Shown here in pieces: positions 17,739 to 27,350 of a DNA stretch of 64,000 nucleotides. The number at the start of each line of letters is the position of its first letter. Position 1 is the first letter of the stretch. Source of the stretch: Cereibacter azotoformans (GTDB lineage Bacteria > Pseudomonadota > Alphaproteobacteria > Rhodobacterales > Rhodobacteraceae). The notes under the pieces were generated by a model. The model was not told where the DNA came from and searched no databases. It was given only the letters and a program-made list of their open reading frames with translations. A program made the translations under genes and the position numbers. The stretch spans positions 620,001-684,000 of the forward strand of contig JAGFXX010000001.1 in the NCBI GenBank assembly GCA_017599285.1, read 5' to 3'.

Positions 17739-19108
17739 CCGGCGACCCGTGCGAGGACGCGGGCCCAGGAACGGATTCCCTTGTGGAAGCTCTCGAGGTC
17801 GTATTTCTCGTTCGGCGAGTGGATCTGGTCGTCGTCCTTGCCGAAACCGACCAGCATGGCGTCCATCCCGAGGATCGTCTGGAAATAGCCCGCGATCGGG
17901 ATCGAGCCGCCGCAGCCGACGTAGGCGGCCGAGCGGCCCCATTCCTCGGTCAGGGCGGCGCGGGCCTGTTCGAAGGCGGGCGAGTCGGTGCGCATGTGGC
18001 CCGCGCGCGAATTGCCGTGGCCGTGGAACTCGACGCTGCAATCGGGCGGCAGCTTCGCGCGGACATGGGCGCGGAACGCCTCGCGGATCGCGTTGGGGTC
18101 CTGATCGCCCACAAGGCGGAAGCTGACCTTGGCATGGGCCTCGGCCGGCAGGACCGTCTTGAACCCCTCGCCGGTGTAGCCGCCCCAGATCCCGTTGATC
18201 TCGCAGGTCGGGCGCGACCAGATCATCTCGAGGGGCGTGCGGTCCTGCTCTCCGGCGGGTTGCGACAGGCCCACATCGCCGAGGAACCGCGCGTGGTCGA
18301 AGGCCAGGCCCTGCCACTGGGCGCGAATCGCCTCGGGCAACTCGGTCACGCCGTCGTAGAAGCCCGGCAGAGTCACGCGGCCGGTCTCGTCATGCAGGCC
18401 CGCAAGCACCTTCGTCAGCACCCGGATCGGGTTGATGGCGACGCCGCCATACATGCCGGAATGAAGGTCCTTCGAGGGCCCGCGCACCACCATCTCTTCG
18501 CCGAGCAGGCCCCTCAGCATGGTCACGATGGCGGGGGTGCGCGATTCGAACAGGCCCGTGTCGCAGATCAGCGCGAGGTCGGCCGTCAGCTCGTCCGCAT
18601 TCTCCTTCATGAAGGGCACGAGAGAGGGAGAGCCCGATTCCTCCTCGCCCTCGAGGAAGATCGTCAACCGGCAGGGCAGGCGGCCGTGCTCGGCCTTCCA
18701 GGCGCGGCAGGCCTCGAGGAAGGTCATCAGCTGGCCCTTGTCGTCCGATGCGCCGCGGGCGCGGATGACCTGACCGGCCGGCGTCTCCTCGAGCGCCGGA
18801 TCGAACGGGTCGCGATCCCAGAGCGACAGCGGATCGACGGGCTGCACGTCGTAGTGGCCGTAGAACAGCAGGTGCGGGCCGTCTCCAGGGGCGTGGGCCA
18901 CCACCATCGGATGTCCGGGCGTCGCGCGCTTCGAGGCCTCGAACCCCAGCGAGGCGAGATCCGCCACCAGCCAGTCGGCCGCCGCGTCGCACTGGGCGGC
19001 ATAGGCGGGATCCGTCGAGATCGAGGGAATCCGCAACAGCGCCATCAGCCGGTCCAGAGCCTCGGGGAGGCTGTTGTCGATCCGGGCGAGCACCGCGTCG
19101 AGCGTCAT
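17735..19108 (-). CDS. M20 family dipeptidase/metallopeptidase
   Basis: 457 residues beginning MTLDAVLARIDNSLPEALDR. M20 zinc-site motifs are in order: FYGHYDVQPVDPLSLW (His, Asp), RGASDDKGQLMTFLEACRA (Asp, Lys) and FLEGEEESGSPSLVPF (catalytic Glu-Glu). A lid/dimerisation domain follows (DLHSGMYGGVAINPIRVL) and a late GCGGSIPIAGYF glycine stretch. This is the carnosinase-like subfamily of cytosolic di-zinc dipeptidases. The start at 19108 is preferred over an in-frame ATG 54 bp upstream because the extra residues (PPEGGKPDEEG) are not family-like. Its stop overlaps the GNAT start. Confidence 0.9.
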   Translation of the reverse strand: MTLDAVLARIDNSLPEALDRLMALLRIPSISTDPAYAAQCDAAADWLVADLASLGFEASKRATPGHPMVVAHAPGDGPHLLFYGHYDVQPVDPLSLWDRDPFDPALEETPAGQVIRARGASDDKGQLMTFLEACRAWKAEHGRLPCRLTIFLEGEEESGSPSLVPFMKENADELTADLALICDTGLFESRTPAIVTMLRGLLGEEMVVRGPSKDLHSGMYGGVAINPIRVLTKVLAGLHDETGRVTLPGFYDGVTELPEAIRAQWQGLAFDHARFLGDVGLSQPAGEQDRTPLEMIWSRPTCEINGIWGGYTGEGFKTVLPAEAHAKVSFRLVGDQDPNAIREAFRAHVRAKLPPDCSVEFHGHGNSRAGHMRTDSPAFEQARAALTEEWGRSAAYVGCGGSIPIAGYFQTILGMDAMLVGFGKDDDQIHSPNEKYDLESFHKGIRSWARVLARVAG

Positions 19109-19340
19109 CTTGGGTCCTTCCTCATCGGGTTTGCCGCCCTCGGGCGGCCTTGCGGGCCTCATCGGGCCTTCCGGGCTGGCCCTGCCGGTGCGGCAGAGCG
19201 TCCCGCCCCCGTGTATGCGGCCGCACCGTCGGGGAAGTCAATTTCGAGGAAAGACCTCCGATCACAAGCTGCGGAGGCCCTGTGCAGCGGGGCCGGGGTG
19301 CGCTAAGAGGGCGGCCAACGATGAGGTGGCGGAGTCGAGG

Positions 19341-19910
19341 ATGCGTCTGGCGATCATGGCAGCCCTCAGCCTTTCGGCGGCCGGGGCCGCCCTGGCCGAG
19401 CCGGTGACGGGCAGGCAGGCGGAGCGGATGCTCTTCGCGCCTCTCAAGGCCGAGGTCGAGATCCTGACCGTGGACTTCCTGTCCGCCAATGACGCAAGGC
19501 TGCTGCGGATGGTGGTGAGCGAACAGCCCTACTACGGCGCCGTCGCCCTGTCGCCCGAGGAGGGTCTCGCCTCCGAGGCGACCATCGCCGCCGCCAACCA
19601 CCATTCGACCGAGGCTGCGGCCAAGGCGGCCCTCGCCGCCTGCGAGGAAAAACGCAAGGGGCGCCGGTCCTGCGAGATTGCGGCCTACATACGGCCCGCG
19701 GGCTGGAAGGCCCGCGCCCTCAGCCTATCCTCTGACGCAACCCGGGGGTTTGGGGCCGACTACGGGGCGCGCGGCCCGCGCGCCCTGGCGATCTCGCCCG
19801 CCACCGGCCGCTGGGGCCTCGGGCAGGGCGGGGCCGCGCAGCAGCAGGCGCTTCAGGCCTGCGCCAGCACCGGGGGCGCGCGGGACTGCGCGGTCGTGGT
19901 GGCCGATTGA
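19341..19910 (+). CDS. Exported protein of unknown function upstream of hemA
   Basis: 189 residues with a clear signal peptide ([20 protein letters not shown], cleavage probably after ALA). The mature part has [20 protein letters not shown] and a C-terminal [20 protein letters not shown], giving two pairs of cysteines that could form disulfides, plus [20 protein letters not shown]. The A-x2-AC-...-C-V repeats resemble the small Cys-paired repeats seen in DUF4189-like proteins; that likeness is weak. I know of such genes next to hemA in Rhodobacteraceae, sometimes wrongly named ALA synthase. It is periplasmic; function unknown. Confidence 0.75.
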   Translation: MRLAIMAALSLSAAGAALAEPVTGRQAERMLFAPLKAEVEILTVDFLSANDARLLRMVVSEQPYYGAVALSPEEGLASEATIAAANHHSTEAAAKAALAACEEKRKGRRSCEIAAYIRPAGWKARALSLSSDATRGFGADYGARGPRALAISPATGRWGLGQGGAAQQQALQACASTGGARDCAVVVAD

Positions 19911-19960
19911 CGCAGGGACCAATGAACGGGTTTCAAATTGGCCGGTTCCAGACTTAGGAT

Positions 19961-19974
19961 TTGATCCTCATCAA
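19961..19974 (+). promoter_or_regulatory. FnrL-type binding site upstream of hemA
   Basis: TTGATCCTCATCAA is an exact match to the FNR consensus TTGAT-N4-ATCAA. It lies 70 bp before the hemA ATG. In R. sphaeroides hemA is known to be induced at low oxygen through FnrL, and this is the expected operator. Confidence 0.85.
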
Positions 19975-20043
19975 GGCCGCGGCGCGCCGAATTTTCATTA
20001 TACACCCAGCTTGCCCGGCAGCCCGGGCGTCAGGGAGACGAAG

Positions 20044-21267
20044 ATGGACTACAACCAGGCACTCGATACCGCTCTGAATCGGCTCCACACCGAGGGCCGG
20101 TACCGGACCTTCATCGACATCGAGCGGCGCAAGGGTGCCTTCCCGAAAGCCATGTGGCGCAAGCCCGACGGGAGCGAGAAGGAAATCACCGTCTGGTGCG
20201 GCAACGACTATCTCGGCATGGGCCAGCATCCGGTGGTGCTGGGCGCGATGCACGAAGCGCTCGAGAACACGGGCGCGGGCTCGGGCGGTACGCGCAACAT
20301 CTCGGGCACGACGCTCTATCACAAGCGGCTCGAGGCCGAGCTGGCCGACCTGCACGGCAAGGAAGCCGCGCTGGTCTTCTCGTCGGCCTACATCGCCAAC
20401 GACGCGACCCTCTCGACGCTTCCGCAGCTGATCCCGGGCCTCGTCATCGTCTCGGACAAGCTGAACCACGCCTCGATGATCGAGGGCATCCGCCGTTCGG
20501 GCACCGAGAAGCACATCTTCAAGCACAATGACCTCGACGACCTGCGCCGCATCCTCAGCTCGATCGGCAAGGGCCGGCCGATCCTCGTGGCCTTCGAGTC
20601 GGTCTATTCGATGGACGGCGACTTCGGCCAAATCAAGGAAATCTGCGACATCGCCGACGAGTTTGGCGCGCTGAAATACATCGACGAGGTGCACGCCGTC
20701 GGCATGTACGGCCCCCGCGGTGGCGGCGTGGCCGAGCGCGACGGGCTGATGGACCGGATCGACATCATCAACGGCACGCTGGGCAAGGCCTATGGCGTGT
20801 TCGGCGGCTATATCGCCGCTTCGGCGAAAATGTGTGACGCCGTGCGCTCTTACGCGCCGGGCTTCATCTTCTCGACCTCGCTGCCGCCGGTGGTGGCCGC
20901 CGGTGCGGCGGCTTCGGTGCGTCACCTCAAGGGCGACGTGGAGTTGCGCGAGAAGCACCAGACGGCTGCGAAGATCCTGAAGATGCGCCTGAAGGGCCTC
21001 GGCCTGCCGATCATCGACCACGGCTCGCACATCGTGCCGGTCCATGTCGGCGACCCGGTGCACTGCAAGATGATCTCGGACATGCTGCTCGAACATTTCG
21101 GCATCTACGTCCAGCCGATCAACTTCCCGACCGTGCCTCGCGGGACCGAGCGGCTGCGCTTCACGCCCTCGCCGGTGCATGATTCGGGGATGATCGATCA
21201 CCTTGTGAAGGCCATGGATGTGCTCTGGCAGCACTGTGCGCTGAATCGCGCCGAGGTGGTTGCCTGA
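20044..21267 (+). CDS. hemA: 5-aminolevulinate synthase
   Basis: 407 residues. It condenses succinyl-CoA with glycine to form 5-aminolevulinate (C4 pathway), the entry to haem, bacteriochlorophyll and cobalamin. The PLP-binding Lys248 lies in [14 protein letters not shown]. Also visible are the glycine-rich [13 protein letters not shown], the PLP-ring stacking region [17 protein letters not shown] and the Asp/His pair in [17 protein letters not shown]. Sequence and length match R. sphaeroides HemA as I remember it. The start at 20044 gives [15 protein letters not shown]. It is controlled by the FNR-type site upstream. Confidence 0.98.
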   Translation: MDYNQALDTALNRLHTEGRYRTFIDIERRKGAFPKAMWRKPDGSEKEITVWCGNDYLGMGQHPVVLGAMHEALENTGAGSGGTRNISGTTLYHKRLEAELADLHGKEAALVFSSAYIANDATLSTLPQLIPGLVIVSDKLNHASMIEGIRRSGTEKHIFKHNDLDDLRRILSSIGKGRPILVAFESVYSMDGDFGQIKEICDIADEFGALKYIDEVHAVGMYGPRGGGVAERDGLMDRIDIINGTLGKAYGVFGGYIAASAKMCDAVRSYAPGFIFSTSLPPVVAAGAAASVRHLKGDVELREKHQTAAKILKMRLKGLGLPIIDHGSHIVPVHVGDPVHCKMISDMLLEHFGIYVQPINFPTVPRGTERLRFTPSPVHDSGMIDHLVKAMDVLWQHCALNRAEVVA

Positions 21268-21379
21268 CCGCTTCTGCGGATGCAAAGGTCTCTGCCCTGT
21301 GCTACTTCTGTCGGTACAGGATACCCTTGAGTCGGCGAGGAACCGGCCGGGGTGAAACGGGGCAGGGACGGGCAAACGC

Positions 21380-22579
21380 ATGATCTGGCGGAGGAATCAA
21401 CCTTCGACGGCCGAAGTCGACAAGCCGAAGGGTTTTGACGACTTCGAATTGCGGCTGGGCGATATCATGCGCGGTGAGCGCGCCACGCTCGGCAAGAGCC
21501 TGCTGGATGTTCAGCGCGAGCTCAAGATCAAGGCCACCTACATCGCCGCCATCGAGAACGCGGACATCTCGGCCTTCGAGACGCAGGGGTTCGTGGCCGG
21601 CTATGTGCGCTCCTACGCGCGCTATCTCGGGATGGACCCGGACGAGTCCTTCGCGCGCTTCTGCAAGGAAGCCAATTTCACCACCATGCACGGGATGGCG
21701 ATCTCGGTGTCCGGCGCGCGCCGGGATGCGCAGTCGCGGACCCGCGCTGGTGGGGAGGTGCGCGATCCGCTGGCCGACCCGAACGCGCTCTTCGTGCCGC
21801 GGGGCGAGAGCGTCCTGGCGCGCATCGAGCCGGGCGCCGTGGGGTCGGTCTTCGTGCTGCTCGCGCTGATCGGCGGCATCGGCTATGGCGGCTGGTCCGT
21901 GCTGCAACAGGTGCAGCGCGTGCAGGTGGCCCCCGTTGATCATGCGCCGCAGGTCGTGGCCGAGGTCGATCCGCTGGGCAGCGTGAGCACGGTCGCGCCG
22001 CTGGTGCGGAGCGAGCCTGTGACGGATCTCGCCTCGGCCGATCCGGTGCAGCCCGACCTGATGGGCCGGCTCTATCGCCCGCAGGCGCAGGCGCTCGACG
22101 TGCCCGTGCTGGTGTCGCGGGATGGTCCGATCGCCGCGATCAATCCGCGGATGAGCGACAATGTGCAGCGGGCCTCGCTCGAGGTGGCGCCCGAGCCGGT
22201 TGCGGCCGCTCCGGTCGAGGAAGAGGTGCAGGTTGCCGAAGCGGCTCCGCCGACGGTGGAGCTTCTGGCCGTGCGGCCCTCCTGGGTGCGGGTGCAGGCC
22301 GCGGATGGCACCGTCCTGTTCGAGAAGATCCTCGACGCTGGCGAGCGGTTCGTCGTGCCGCAGATGGAGCAGCCGCCGGTCCTGCGGGCCGGAAACTCGG
22401 GCTCTCTCTACTTTGCCGTGAACGGCAAGACCTACGGTCCGTCGGCTCCGGGGGCGCAGGTCGTCAAGAATGTGGCGCTGTCGGCCGAGGCGCTGGTCGG
22501 CAAATATGCCATGGCCGACCTGACCGGGGACGCGGATCTGGCCCGTTACGCCACCGTCGCCCAGAACGAGACCCGCTGA
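21380..22579 (+). CDS. RodZ-like HTH/DUF4115 membrane protein
   Basis: 399 residues. The N-terminal helix-turn-helix (HTH_25) is at about residues 22-95: LRLGDIMRGERATLGKSLLD, LKIKATYIAAIENADISAFE, GYVRSYARYLGMD. A single transmembrane helix follows (about residues 155-175: VFVLLALIGGIGYGGW). The C-terminal DUF4115-like beta domain includes ELLAVRPSWVRVQAADGTVL and RAGNSGSLYFAVNGKTYGPS. This is the RodZ architecture, linking MreB cytoskeleton to the membrane. The gene order RodZ-like then ispG is common in proteobacteria and supports the call. It may be the true rodZ or a paralog. Confidence 0.8.
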   Translation: MIWRRNQPSTAEVDKPKGFDDFELRLGDIMRGERATLGKSLLDVQRELKIKATYIAAIENADISAFETQGFVAGYVRSYARYLGMDPDESFARFCKEANFTTMHGMAISVSGARRDAQSRTRAGGEVRDPLADPNALFVPRGESVLARIEPGAVGSVFVLLALIGGIGYGGWSVLQQVQRVQVAPVDHAPQVVAEVDPLGSVSTVAPLVRSEPVTDLASADPVQPDLMGRLYRPQAQALDVPVLVSRDGPIAAINPRMSDNVQRASLEVAPEPVAAAPVEEEVQVAEAAPPTVELLAVRPSWVRVQAADGTVLFEKILDAGERFVVPQMEQPPVLRAGNSGSLYFAVNGKTYGPSAPGAQVVKNVALSAEALVGKYAMADLTGDADLARYATVAQNETR

Positions 22580-22708
22580 CGACCGGACCCGCTTGAACCG
22601 GCCGCCCTGTCTCGCCGCAGGTCGAGGCAGGGCATTTAAGCGCAGCCGGTTGTGCCGCTGCCTCGCCGGGTTTAAGTTGTCGGCGACCATCACCCGAGGT
22701 TTCCGCCC

Positions 22709-23842
22709 ATGTCGCTGAATCATGTCCGCCCCTGGCGCAACATCCACCGCCGCAAGTCGCGGCAGATCATGGTGGGGAACGTTCCGGTGGGCGGCGATGC
22801 GCCGATCTCGGTGCAGACCATGACGAACACGATCACGGCCGACGCGCCGGCGACCATCGCGCAGGTGCTGCGCGCCGCCGAAGCCGGGGCCGACATCGTC
22901 CGCGTCTCGGTGCCCGACGAGGCCTCGACCCGCGCCCTCAAGGAGATCGTGGCGGCGAGCCCGGTCCCGATCGTGGCCGACATCCATTTCCACTACAAGC
23001 GTGCCATCGAGGCGGCCGAGGCGGGGGCGGCCTGTCTCAGGATCAACCCGGGCAACATCGGCGACGCCAGCCGGGTGCGCGAGGTCATCAAGGCCGCCCG
23101 TGACCACGGCTGCTCGATGCGGATCGGGGTGAACGCGGGCTCGCTCGAGAAGCATCTGCTCGACAAATACGGCGAGCCTTGCCCCGAGGCGATGGTCGAG
23201 TCGGGTCTCGACCATATCAAGATCCTCGAGGACAACGATTTCCACGAGTTCAAGATCTCGGTGAAGGCCTCCGATGTCTTCCTCGCCGCCGCGGCCTATC
23301 AGGCGCTGGCCGATGCGACGGACGCGCCGATCCATCTCGGGATCACCGAGGCAGGCGGGCTGACGGCGGGAACGGTGAAGTCGGCGGTGGGGCTCGGCAA
23401 CCTCCTCTGGTCGGGGATCGGCGACACGCTGCGCGTCTCTCTCTCGGCCGATCCGGTCGAGGAGGTCAAGGTCGGCTACGAGATCCTCAAGTCGCTGGGC
23501 CTGCGCCACCGGGGCGTGACGATCATCTCCTGCCCCTCCTGCGCGCGGCAGGGGTTCGACGTGATCAAGACCGTGTCCGAACTCGAGGACCGCCTGGCGC
23601 ATGTGACCACCTCGATGAGCCTCTCGATCATCGGCTGCGTGGTCAATGGTCCGGGCGAGGCGCTGATGACCGACATCGGCTTCACCGGCGGCGGCAATGG
23701 CTCGGGCATGGTCTATCTGGCCGGCAAGCAGAGCCACAAGCTCGGCAACGAGCGCATGATCGACGAGATCGTGAGCATGGTCGAGCGCCGGGCCGCCGAG
23801 ATCGAGGCCGAGAAGAGCGCGGCGGCCGAGGCCGCCGAATAG
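22709..23842 (+). CDS. ispG: 4-hydroxy-3-methylbut-2-en-1-yl diphosphate synthase (IspG/GcpE)
   Basis: 377 residues, the bacterial two-domain form. The N-terminal TIM barrel starts with [20 protein letters not shown] and has SVQTMTNT. The C-terminal 4Fe-4S domain has cysteines in [12 protein letters not shown] and the third in [10 protein letters not shown]. It catalyses the penultimate step of the MEP isoprenoid pathway, reducing ME-cPP to HMBPP. It is preceded by the RodZ-like gene and followed by a shared terminator. Confidence 0.96.
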   Translation: MSLNHVRPWRNIHRRKSRQIMVGNVPVGGDAPISVQTMTNTITADAPATIAQVLRAAEAGADIVRVSVPDEASTRALKEIVAASPVPIVADIHFHYKRAIEAAEAGAACLRINPGNIGDASRVREVIKAARDHGCSMRIGVNAGSLEKHLLDKYGEPCPEAMVESGLDHIKILEDNDFHEFKISVKASDVFLAAAAYQALADATDAPIHLGITEAGGLTAGTVKSAVGLGNLLWSGIGDTLRVSLSADPVEEVKVGYEILKSLGLRHRGVTIISCPSCARQGFDVIKTVSELEDRLAHVTTSMSLSIIGCVVNGPGEALMTDIGFTGGGNGSGMVYLAGKQSHKLGNERMIDEIVSMVERRAAEIEAEKSAAAEAAE

Positions 23843-23881
23843 GCGAGGCATTCACGCTTCGCGAAAAATGACCGGCATGAA

Positions 23882-23905
23882 AAAGGCGCCCTCTCAGGCG
23901 CCTTT
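23882..23905. terminator. Bidirectional terminator between ispG and the DsbA-like gene
   Basis: Stem AAAGGCGCC / GGCGCCTTT (9 bp) with loop CTCTCA. The short A and T runs on either side make it work as an intrinsic terminator in both directions, fitting two convergent genes ending at 23842 and 23923. Confidence 0.8.
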
Positions 23906-23922
23906 CCTCATCGGGGCGGGGC

Positions 23923-24669
23923 TCAGCCCTTGCGCTGGCCCTCGACGATCTGGCGCATCCCGTCGAGCGGCACATAGCCGCGCACCATCGTCCGGTCGAT
24001 GACAAAGGTCGGGGTCCCCGAGATCTCGAGCGTTTCGGCGAGCCGGTGGTTGGCCGCGATCACCGCCGTCACCTCCTCGTGATCCATCCGCTCGAGGATG
24101 GCGGCGCGGTCGAGCTTCATGTCGTCGGCGAGGCGGCCGAGCGCCTCCTTCGTCATGTCGCCGCGGAAGGAGATCAGCCGATCATGCGCCTGCTTGTAGG
24201 CCTCGTCGCCGGCGATCTGCCGCACCGCGATGGCGAACCGCGAGGCAAGCACGGATTCCTCGCCCAGGATCGGATATTCCTTCAGCACGAAGCGGATGTT
24301 GCCGTCGGACGTCACCAGCTCCTCGACCTCGGCGTTGGCCTTGCGGCAATAGCCGCAGCGGTAGTCGATGAACTCGACCACCGTCACATCGCCCTCGAGA
24401 TTGCCGCCGGCCCAGCTGGCGGGATCGCGGTAGATCTCGTCCGAATGTTCCTCGAGGCGGGCGAGGTCGGCGTTGATCTGGTCAAGCTGCTGGCGCTGTT
24501 CGAGGGCGGCGAAGGCCTCCATCAGCACTTCGGGATTCTCGAGCAGATAGGCCCGGACCTCGGCGCGGAAGGCCTCGCGCTCGGCGGCGCTCATCTCGGC
24601 CTGTGCGGCAGGGGCAAGGGCGAGGGCGGCCGTCAGGGCAGCGGCACCGAGGGGGATCAGTCTCATCAT
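23923..24669 (-). CDS. DsbA-family thiol:disulfide oxidoreductase (ScsC/BdbD-like)
   Basis: 248 residues with a signal peptide (LIPLGAAALTAALALAPAAQ then AEM). A helical N-terminal region (residues 28-75: EAFRAEVRAYLLENPEVLME, ALEQRQQLDQINADLARLEE) resembles the ScsC N-terminal oligomerisation domain. The thioredoxin fold follows with active site CGYC (Cys105, Cys108) in FIDYRCGYCRKANAEV and the cis-Pro loop ISGTPTFVIDR. It acts in the periplasm on cysteine pairs of exported proteins, perhaps as an isomerase if it oligomerises through the N-terminus (inference). Confidence 0.88.
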   Translation of the reverse strand: MMRLIPLGAAALTAALALAPAAQAEMSAAEREAFRAEVRAYLLENPEVLMEAFAALEQRQQLDQINADLARLEEHSDEIYRDPASWAGGNLEGDVTVVEFIDYRCGYCRKANAEVEELVTSDGNIRFVLKEYPILGEESVLASRFAIAVRQIAGDEAYKQAHDRLISFRGDMTKEALGRLADDMKLDRAAILERMDHEEVTAVIAANHRLAETLEISGTPTFVIDRTMVRGYVPLDGMRQIVEGQRKG

Positions 24670-24832
24670 GGGCTCCGGTTGGCGCGGGTCGCGGGGGCGG
24701 GTTGCGGATCAGGACAGGAACACCGATCCGGCCGCCTTGGCAACCGGATAAGCGCGAGGGTGGCGGCGGCCTGCCATTGACCTTCGCGCCCCGGTGTCTC
24801 AGGAACGGCAGGAAAAGTCTAAGAGGCGGAAG

Positions 24833-25984
24833 ATGCGGGTTTCAAGGCGAGGGGCGGTCGATCCCTTTATCGTGATGGACGTGATGGAACAGGCCCGAAC
24901 GCTGGAGGCCGCGGGCCGGTCGATCATCCACATGGAGGTGGGCCAGCCCGGAACGCCCGCGCCCGCGGGCGCGCGGGCGGCGCTGGCCCGGGCGATGGAA
25001 GCGGGGCCGCTCGGCTACACCGTGGCGCTTGGCCTGCCCGAACTGCGCAAGGGGATCGCGGACCTTTACCGCCGCTGGTACGGGGTGGAGCTGGACCCCA
25101 ACCGCGTGGTGGTGACGGCGGGCTCGTCCTCGGCCTTCCTTCTGGCCTTCACCGCCCTCTTCGAGGCGGGCGACCGGGTGGCGCTCGGCGAGCCCGGCTA
25201 TCCGAGCTACCGCCAGATCCTGCGCGCCCTGTCGCTGGAGCCGGTGGGCATCCCCACGCGGGACGAGAACCGCCTGCAGCCCGTGCCGGAGGATCTGGCA
25301 GGGGTGGCCGATCTTGCGGGGCTGATCGTGGCCTCGCCGGGCAACCCGTCGGGGACGATGCTCTCGCAGGAGGCGCTGGCGGCGCTGACGGGCCATTGCG
25401 CGGAACGCGCCATCGCCTTCATCTCGGACGAGATCTACCACGGGCTTGACTATGGCACGCGCGCGGTCTCGGCGCTCGAGATCACGGACGATGTCTATGT
25501 GATCAACTCCTTCTCCAAATATTTCTCGATGACCGGCTGGCGGCTGGGCTGGCTGGTGGTGCCCGAGGCGCATGTGCGCCCGATCGAGCGGCTGGCGCAG
25601 AACATGTTCATCTGTCCGCCCCACGCGAGCCAGATCGCGGCGCTGACGGCGCTGGACTGCATGGAGGAGCTTGAGGCCAACCGCATCGTCTATGCCGAGA
25701 ACCGCCGCCTGATGCTGGAGGGGCTGCCGAAGGCCGGCTTCACCCGCTTCGCTCCGCCGGACGGGGCCTTCTATGTCTATGCCGACGTGTCGGACCTGAC
25801 GGACGACAGCCTGGCCTTCGCGGCCGAGATCCTGCGCGAGGCGGGGGTGGCGGTGACGCCCGGCCTCGATTTCGACCCGGTGCGCGGGGCGCGGACGCTG
25901 CGCTTTTCCTACGCGCGGGCGACGGAGGACATCGTCGAGGGATTGCGGCGGCTCGAGGCCTTCATGGCGGCGCGCCGGGGCTGA
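24833..25984 (+). CDS. Class I/II pyridoxal phosphate aminotransferase
   Basis: About 383 residues from the ATG at 24833, which follows a GAGGCGGAAG Shine-Dalgarno; an in-frame ATG 39 bp upstream is less likely. Motifs of fold-type I aminotransferases: MEVGQPGTPAP, NRVVVTAGSSSAFLLAF, VASPGNPSGTMLSQEAL (the N-P-S-G), ISDEIYHGLDYG (Asp-x2-Tyr) and SFSKYFSMTGWRLGW with the Schiff-base Lys. The C-terminal Arg that binds the substrate carboxylate is in RTLRFSYARATED. It is aspartate-aminotransferase-like; the amino donor is not predictable. Confidence 0.9.
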   Translation: MRVSRRGAVDPFIVMDVMEQARTLEAAGRSIIHMEVGQPGTPAPAGARAALARAMEAGPLGYTVALGLPELRKGIADLYRRWYGVELDPNRVVVTAGSSSAFLLAFTALFEAGDRVALGEPGYPSYRQILRALSLEPVGIPTRDENRLQPVPEDLAGVADLAGLIVASPGNPSGTMLSQEALAALTGHCAERAIAFISDEIYHGLDYGTRAVSALEITDDVYVINSFSKYFSMTGWRLGWLVVPEAHVRPIERLAQNMFICPPHASQIAALTALDCMEELEANRIVYAENRRLMLEGLPKAGFTRFAPPDGAFYVYADVSDLTDDSLAFAAEILREAGVAVTPGLDFDPVRGARTLRFSYARATEDIVEGLRRLEAFMAARRG

Positions 25985-25986
25985 CC

Positions 25987-26027
25987 GTCGGAGCCTCCGG
26001 CGGGGATATTTGGACCAGCGTGAAAGG
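25987..26027 (+). repeat. Intergenic hairpin + GGGATATTTGG motif, copy 2
   Basis: It follows the aminotransferase stop directly. A short CGGAG/CTCCG hairpin leads into GGGGATATTTGGACCAG and CGTGAAAGG. It ends 6 bp before the amidase start, so it separates two genes on the same strand. Same layout as the copies at 11067 and 40634; this one has the smallest hairpin. Confidence 0.55.
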
Positions 26028-26033
26028 ACGCGG

Positions 26034-27260
26034 ATGGAGATCCTGAGACTGGTGCGCGGCCGGCTGGCGCTGCTCGTCGTGGTGCTGGCGACGTTGGTCG
26101 GGCCAACGGGTGCGGCGCAGGAGCTGACGGGGCTCGCCCGGCTCGATGCCGGCGCGTCGCGGATCGCCGGAAGCGGCTGGAGCGGCGTCTCGGTCGAGCT
26201 GCGGCTGAGCCAGCCGGTGCCGTGGCGCGTGCGGGTGATGGACGGGCCGCCGCGGCTGGTGATGGATTTCCGCGAGGTCGAGTTCGGCCCCGTCGAGGCA
26301 CTGGCGAAGACCACGGATCGGGTCAGGGAGGTGCGGGCCGGCGCGTTCCGGCCCGGCTGGTCGCGACTGGTGATGGAGCTGGCGGGGCCGATGGTGGTGG
26401 AGACGGCCGGAATGCGCACGGGGGAGGGCGCGCGCATCGCGGTCACGCTGCGCAAGGCGGATGCGGCGGAGTTCGCGGCGCGGGCGGGCGCGGCCGAGCC
26501 GCCGGGCTGGGCGTTGCCGCGCGCGGCGGACCTGCCCCGGAGGGCGCAGGGGTCTGGCCCTCTGACGGTCGTCCTCGATCCCGGCCATGGTGGCATCGAT
26601 CCCGGCGCCGAGCGCGGGGGCATCAGCGAGGCGAGCCTGATGCTGACGCTGGCGCGCGAGCTGAAGGAGGCGTTGCTGCGCGACGGCACGTTCCGCGTGG
26701 CGATGACGCGGGAGGAGGATGTGTTCGTGCCGCTCGAGGCGCGCATCACGCGGGCGCGGGCGGCGGGCGGGCAGGTGTTCGTCTCGCTTCATGCCGATGC
26801 GATTGCGGAGGGCGAGGCGGTGGGGGCCACGCTCTACACGCTGGCCGAGGAGGCTTCGGACGCGGCGGCCGCGGCGCTGGCCGAGCGGCACGACCGCGAC
26901 GATCTGCTGGCGGGGATCGACCTGACCGGCCACGACGATCTGGTGGCGGGCGTGCTGATGGATCTGGCCCGCACCGAGACCGGGCCGCGCAACGAGCGGC
27001 TGGCGCTGGCGCTCGAGGCCGCCATCAAGGGTCAGGGCCTGGCCATGCACCGCCATCCCCGGCAGGCCGCCAGCTTCTCGGTGCTGAAGTCGCCGGACAT
27101 GCCCTCGATCCTCGTCGAGACCGGCTTCATGTCGAGCGACGCCGATCTTGCACGGCTGCGCGATCCCGCCTGGAGGGCGCGGATGATCGCGGCGCTGGTG
27201 GACGGACTGAAAGGCTGGGCGCGCGAGGATGCCGCGCTGAAGGAGATGCTGCGGCGCTGA
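26034..27260 (+). CDS. amiC: N-acetylmuramoyl-L-alanine amidase (AMIN + Amidase_3)
   Basis: 408 residues. There is a signal peptide (LALLVVVLATLVGPTGAAQ). An N-terminal AMIN domain occupies about residues 45-150 (VELRLSQPVPWRVRVMDGPP, RLVMDFREVEFGP). The C-terminal Amidase_3 domain has zinc ligands His in VLDPGHGGIDPGA, Glu in GGISEASLMLTLA, His in VFVSLHADAI and the catalytic Glu in ILVETGFMSS. It cleaves the stem peptide from MurNAc and splits septal peptidoglycan during cell separation. The AMIN domain should direct it to the septum. The neighbour downstream is the PBP1A gene. Confidence 0.92.
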   Translation: MEILRLVRGRLALLVVVLATLVGPTGAAQELTGLARLDAGASRIAGSGWSGVSVELRLSQPVPWRVRVMDGPPRLVMDFREVEFGPVEALAKTTDRVREVRAGAFRPGWSRLVMELAGPMVVETAGMRTGEGARIAVTLRKADAAEFAARAGAAEPPGWALPRAADLPRRAQGSGPLTVVLDPGHGGIDPGAERGGISEASLMLTLARELKEALLRDGTFRVAMTREEDVFVPLEARITRARAAGGQVFVSLHADAIAEGEAVGATLYTLAEEASDAAAAALAERHDRDDLLAGIDLTGHDDLVAGVLMDLARTETGPRNERLALALEAAIKGQGLAMHRHPRQAASFSVLKSPDMPSILVETGFMSSDADLARLRDPAWRARMIAALVDGLKGWAREDAALKEMLRR

Positions 27261-27350
27261 TCGCGAAAACGCGAAGCGGCGGCCGAGGGCAGGTTTTGCC
27301 CTTCCGGTCGCCGGCGTGTATAAGGGCGCCAACCAGAGGGGGCACCGCCA

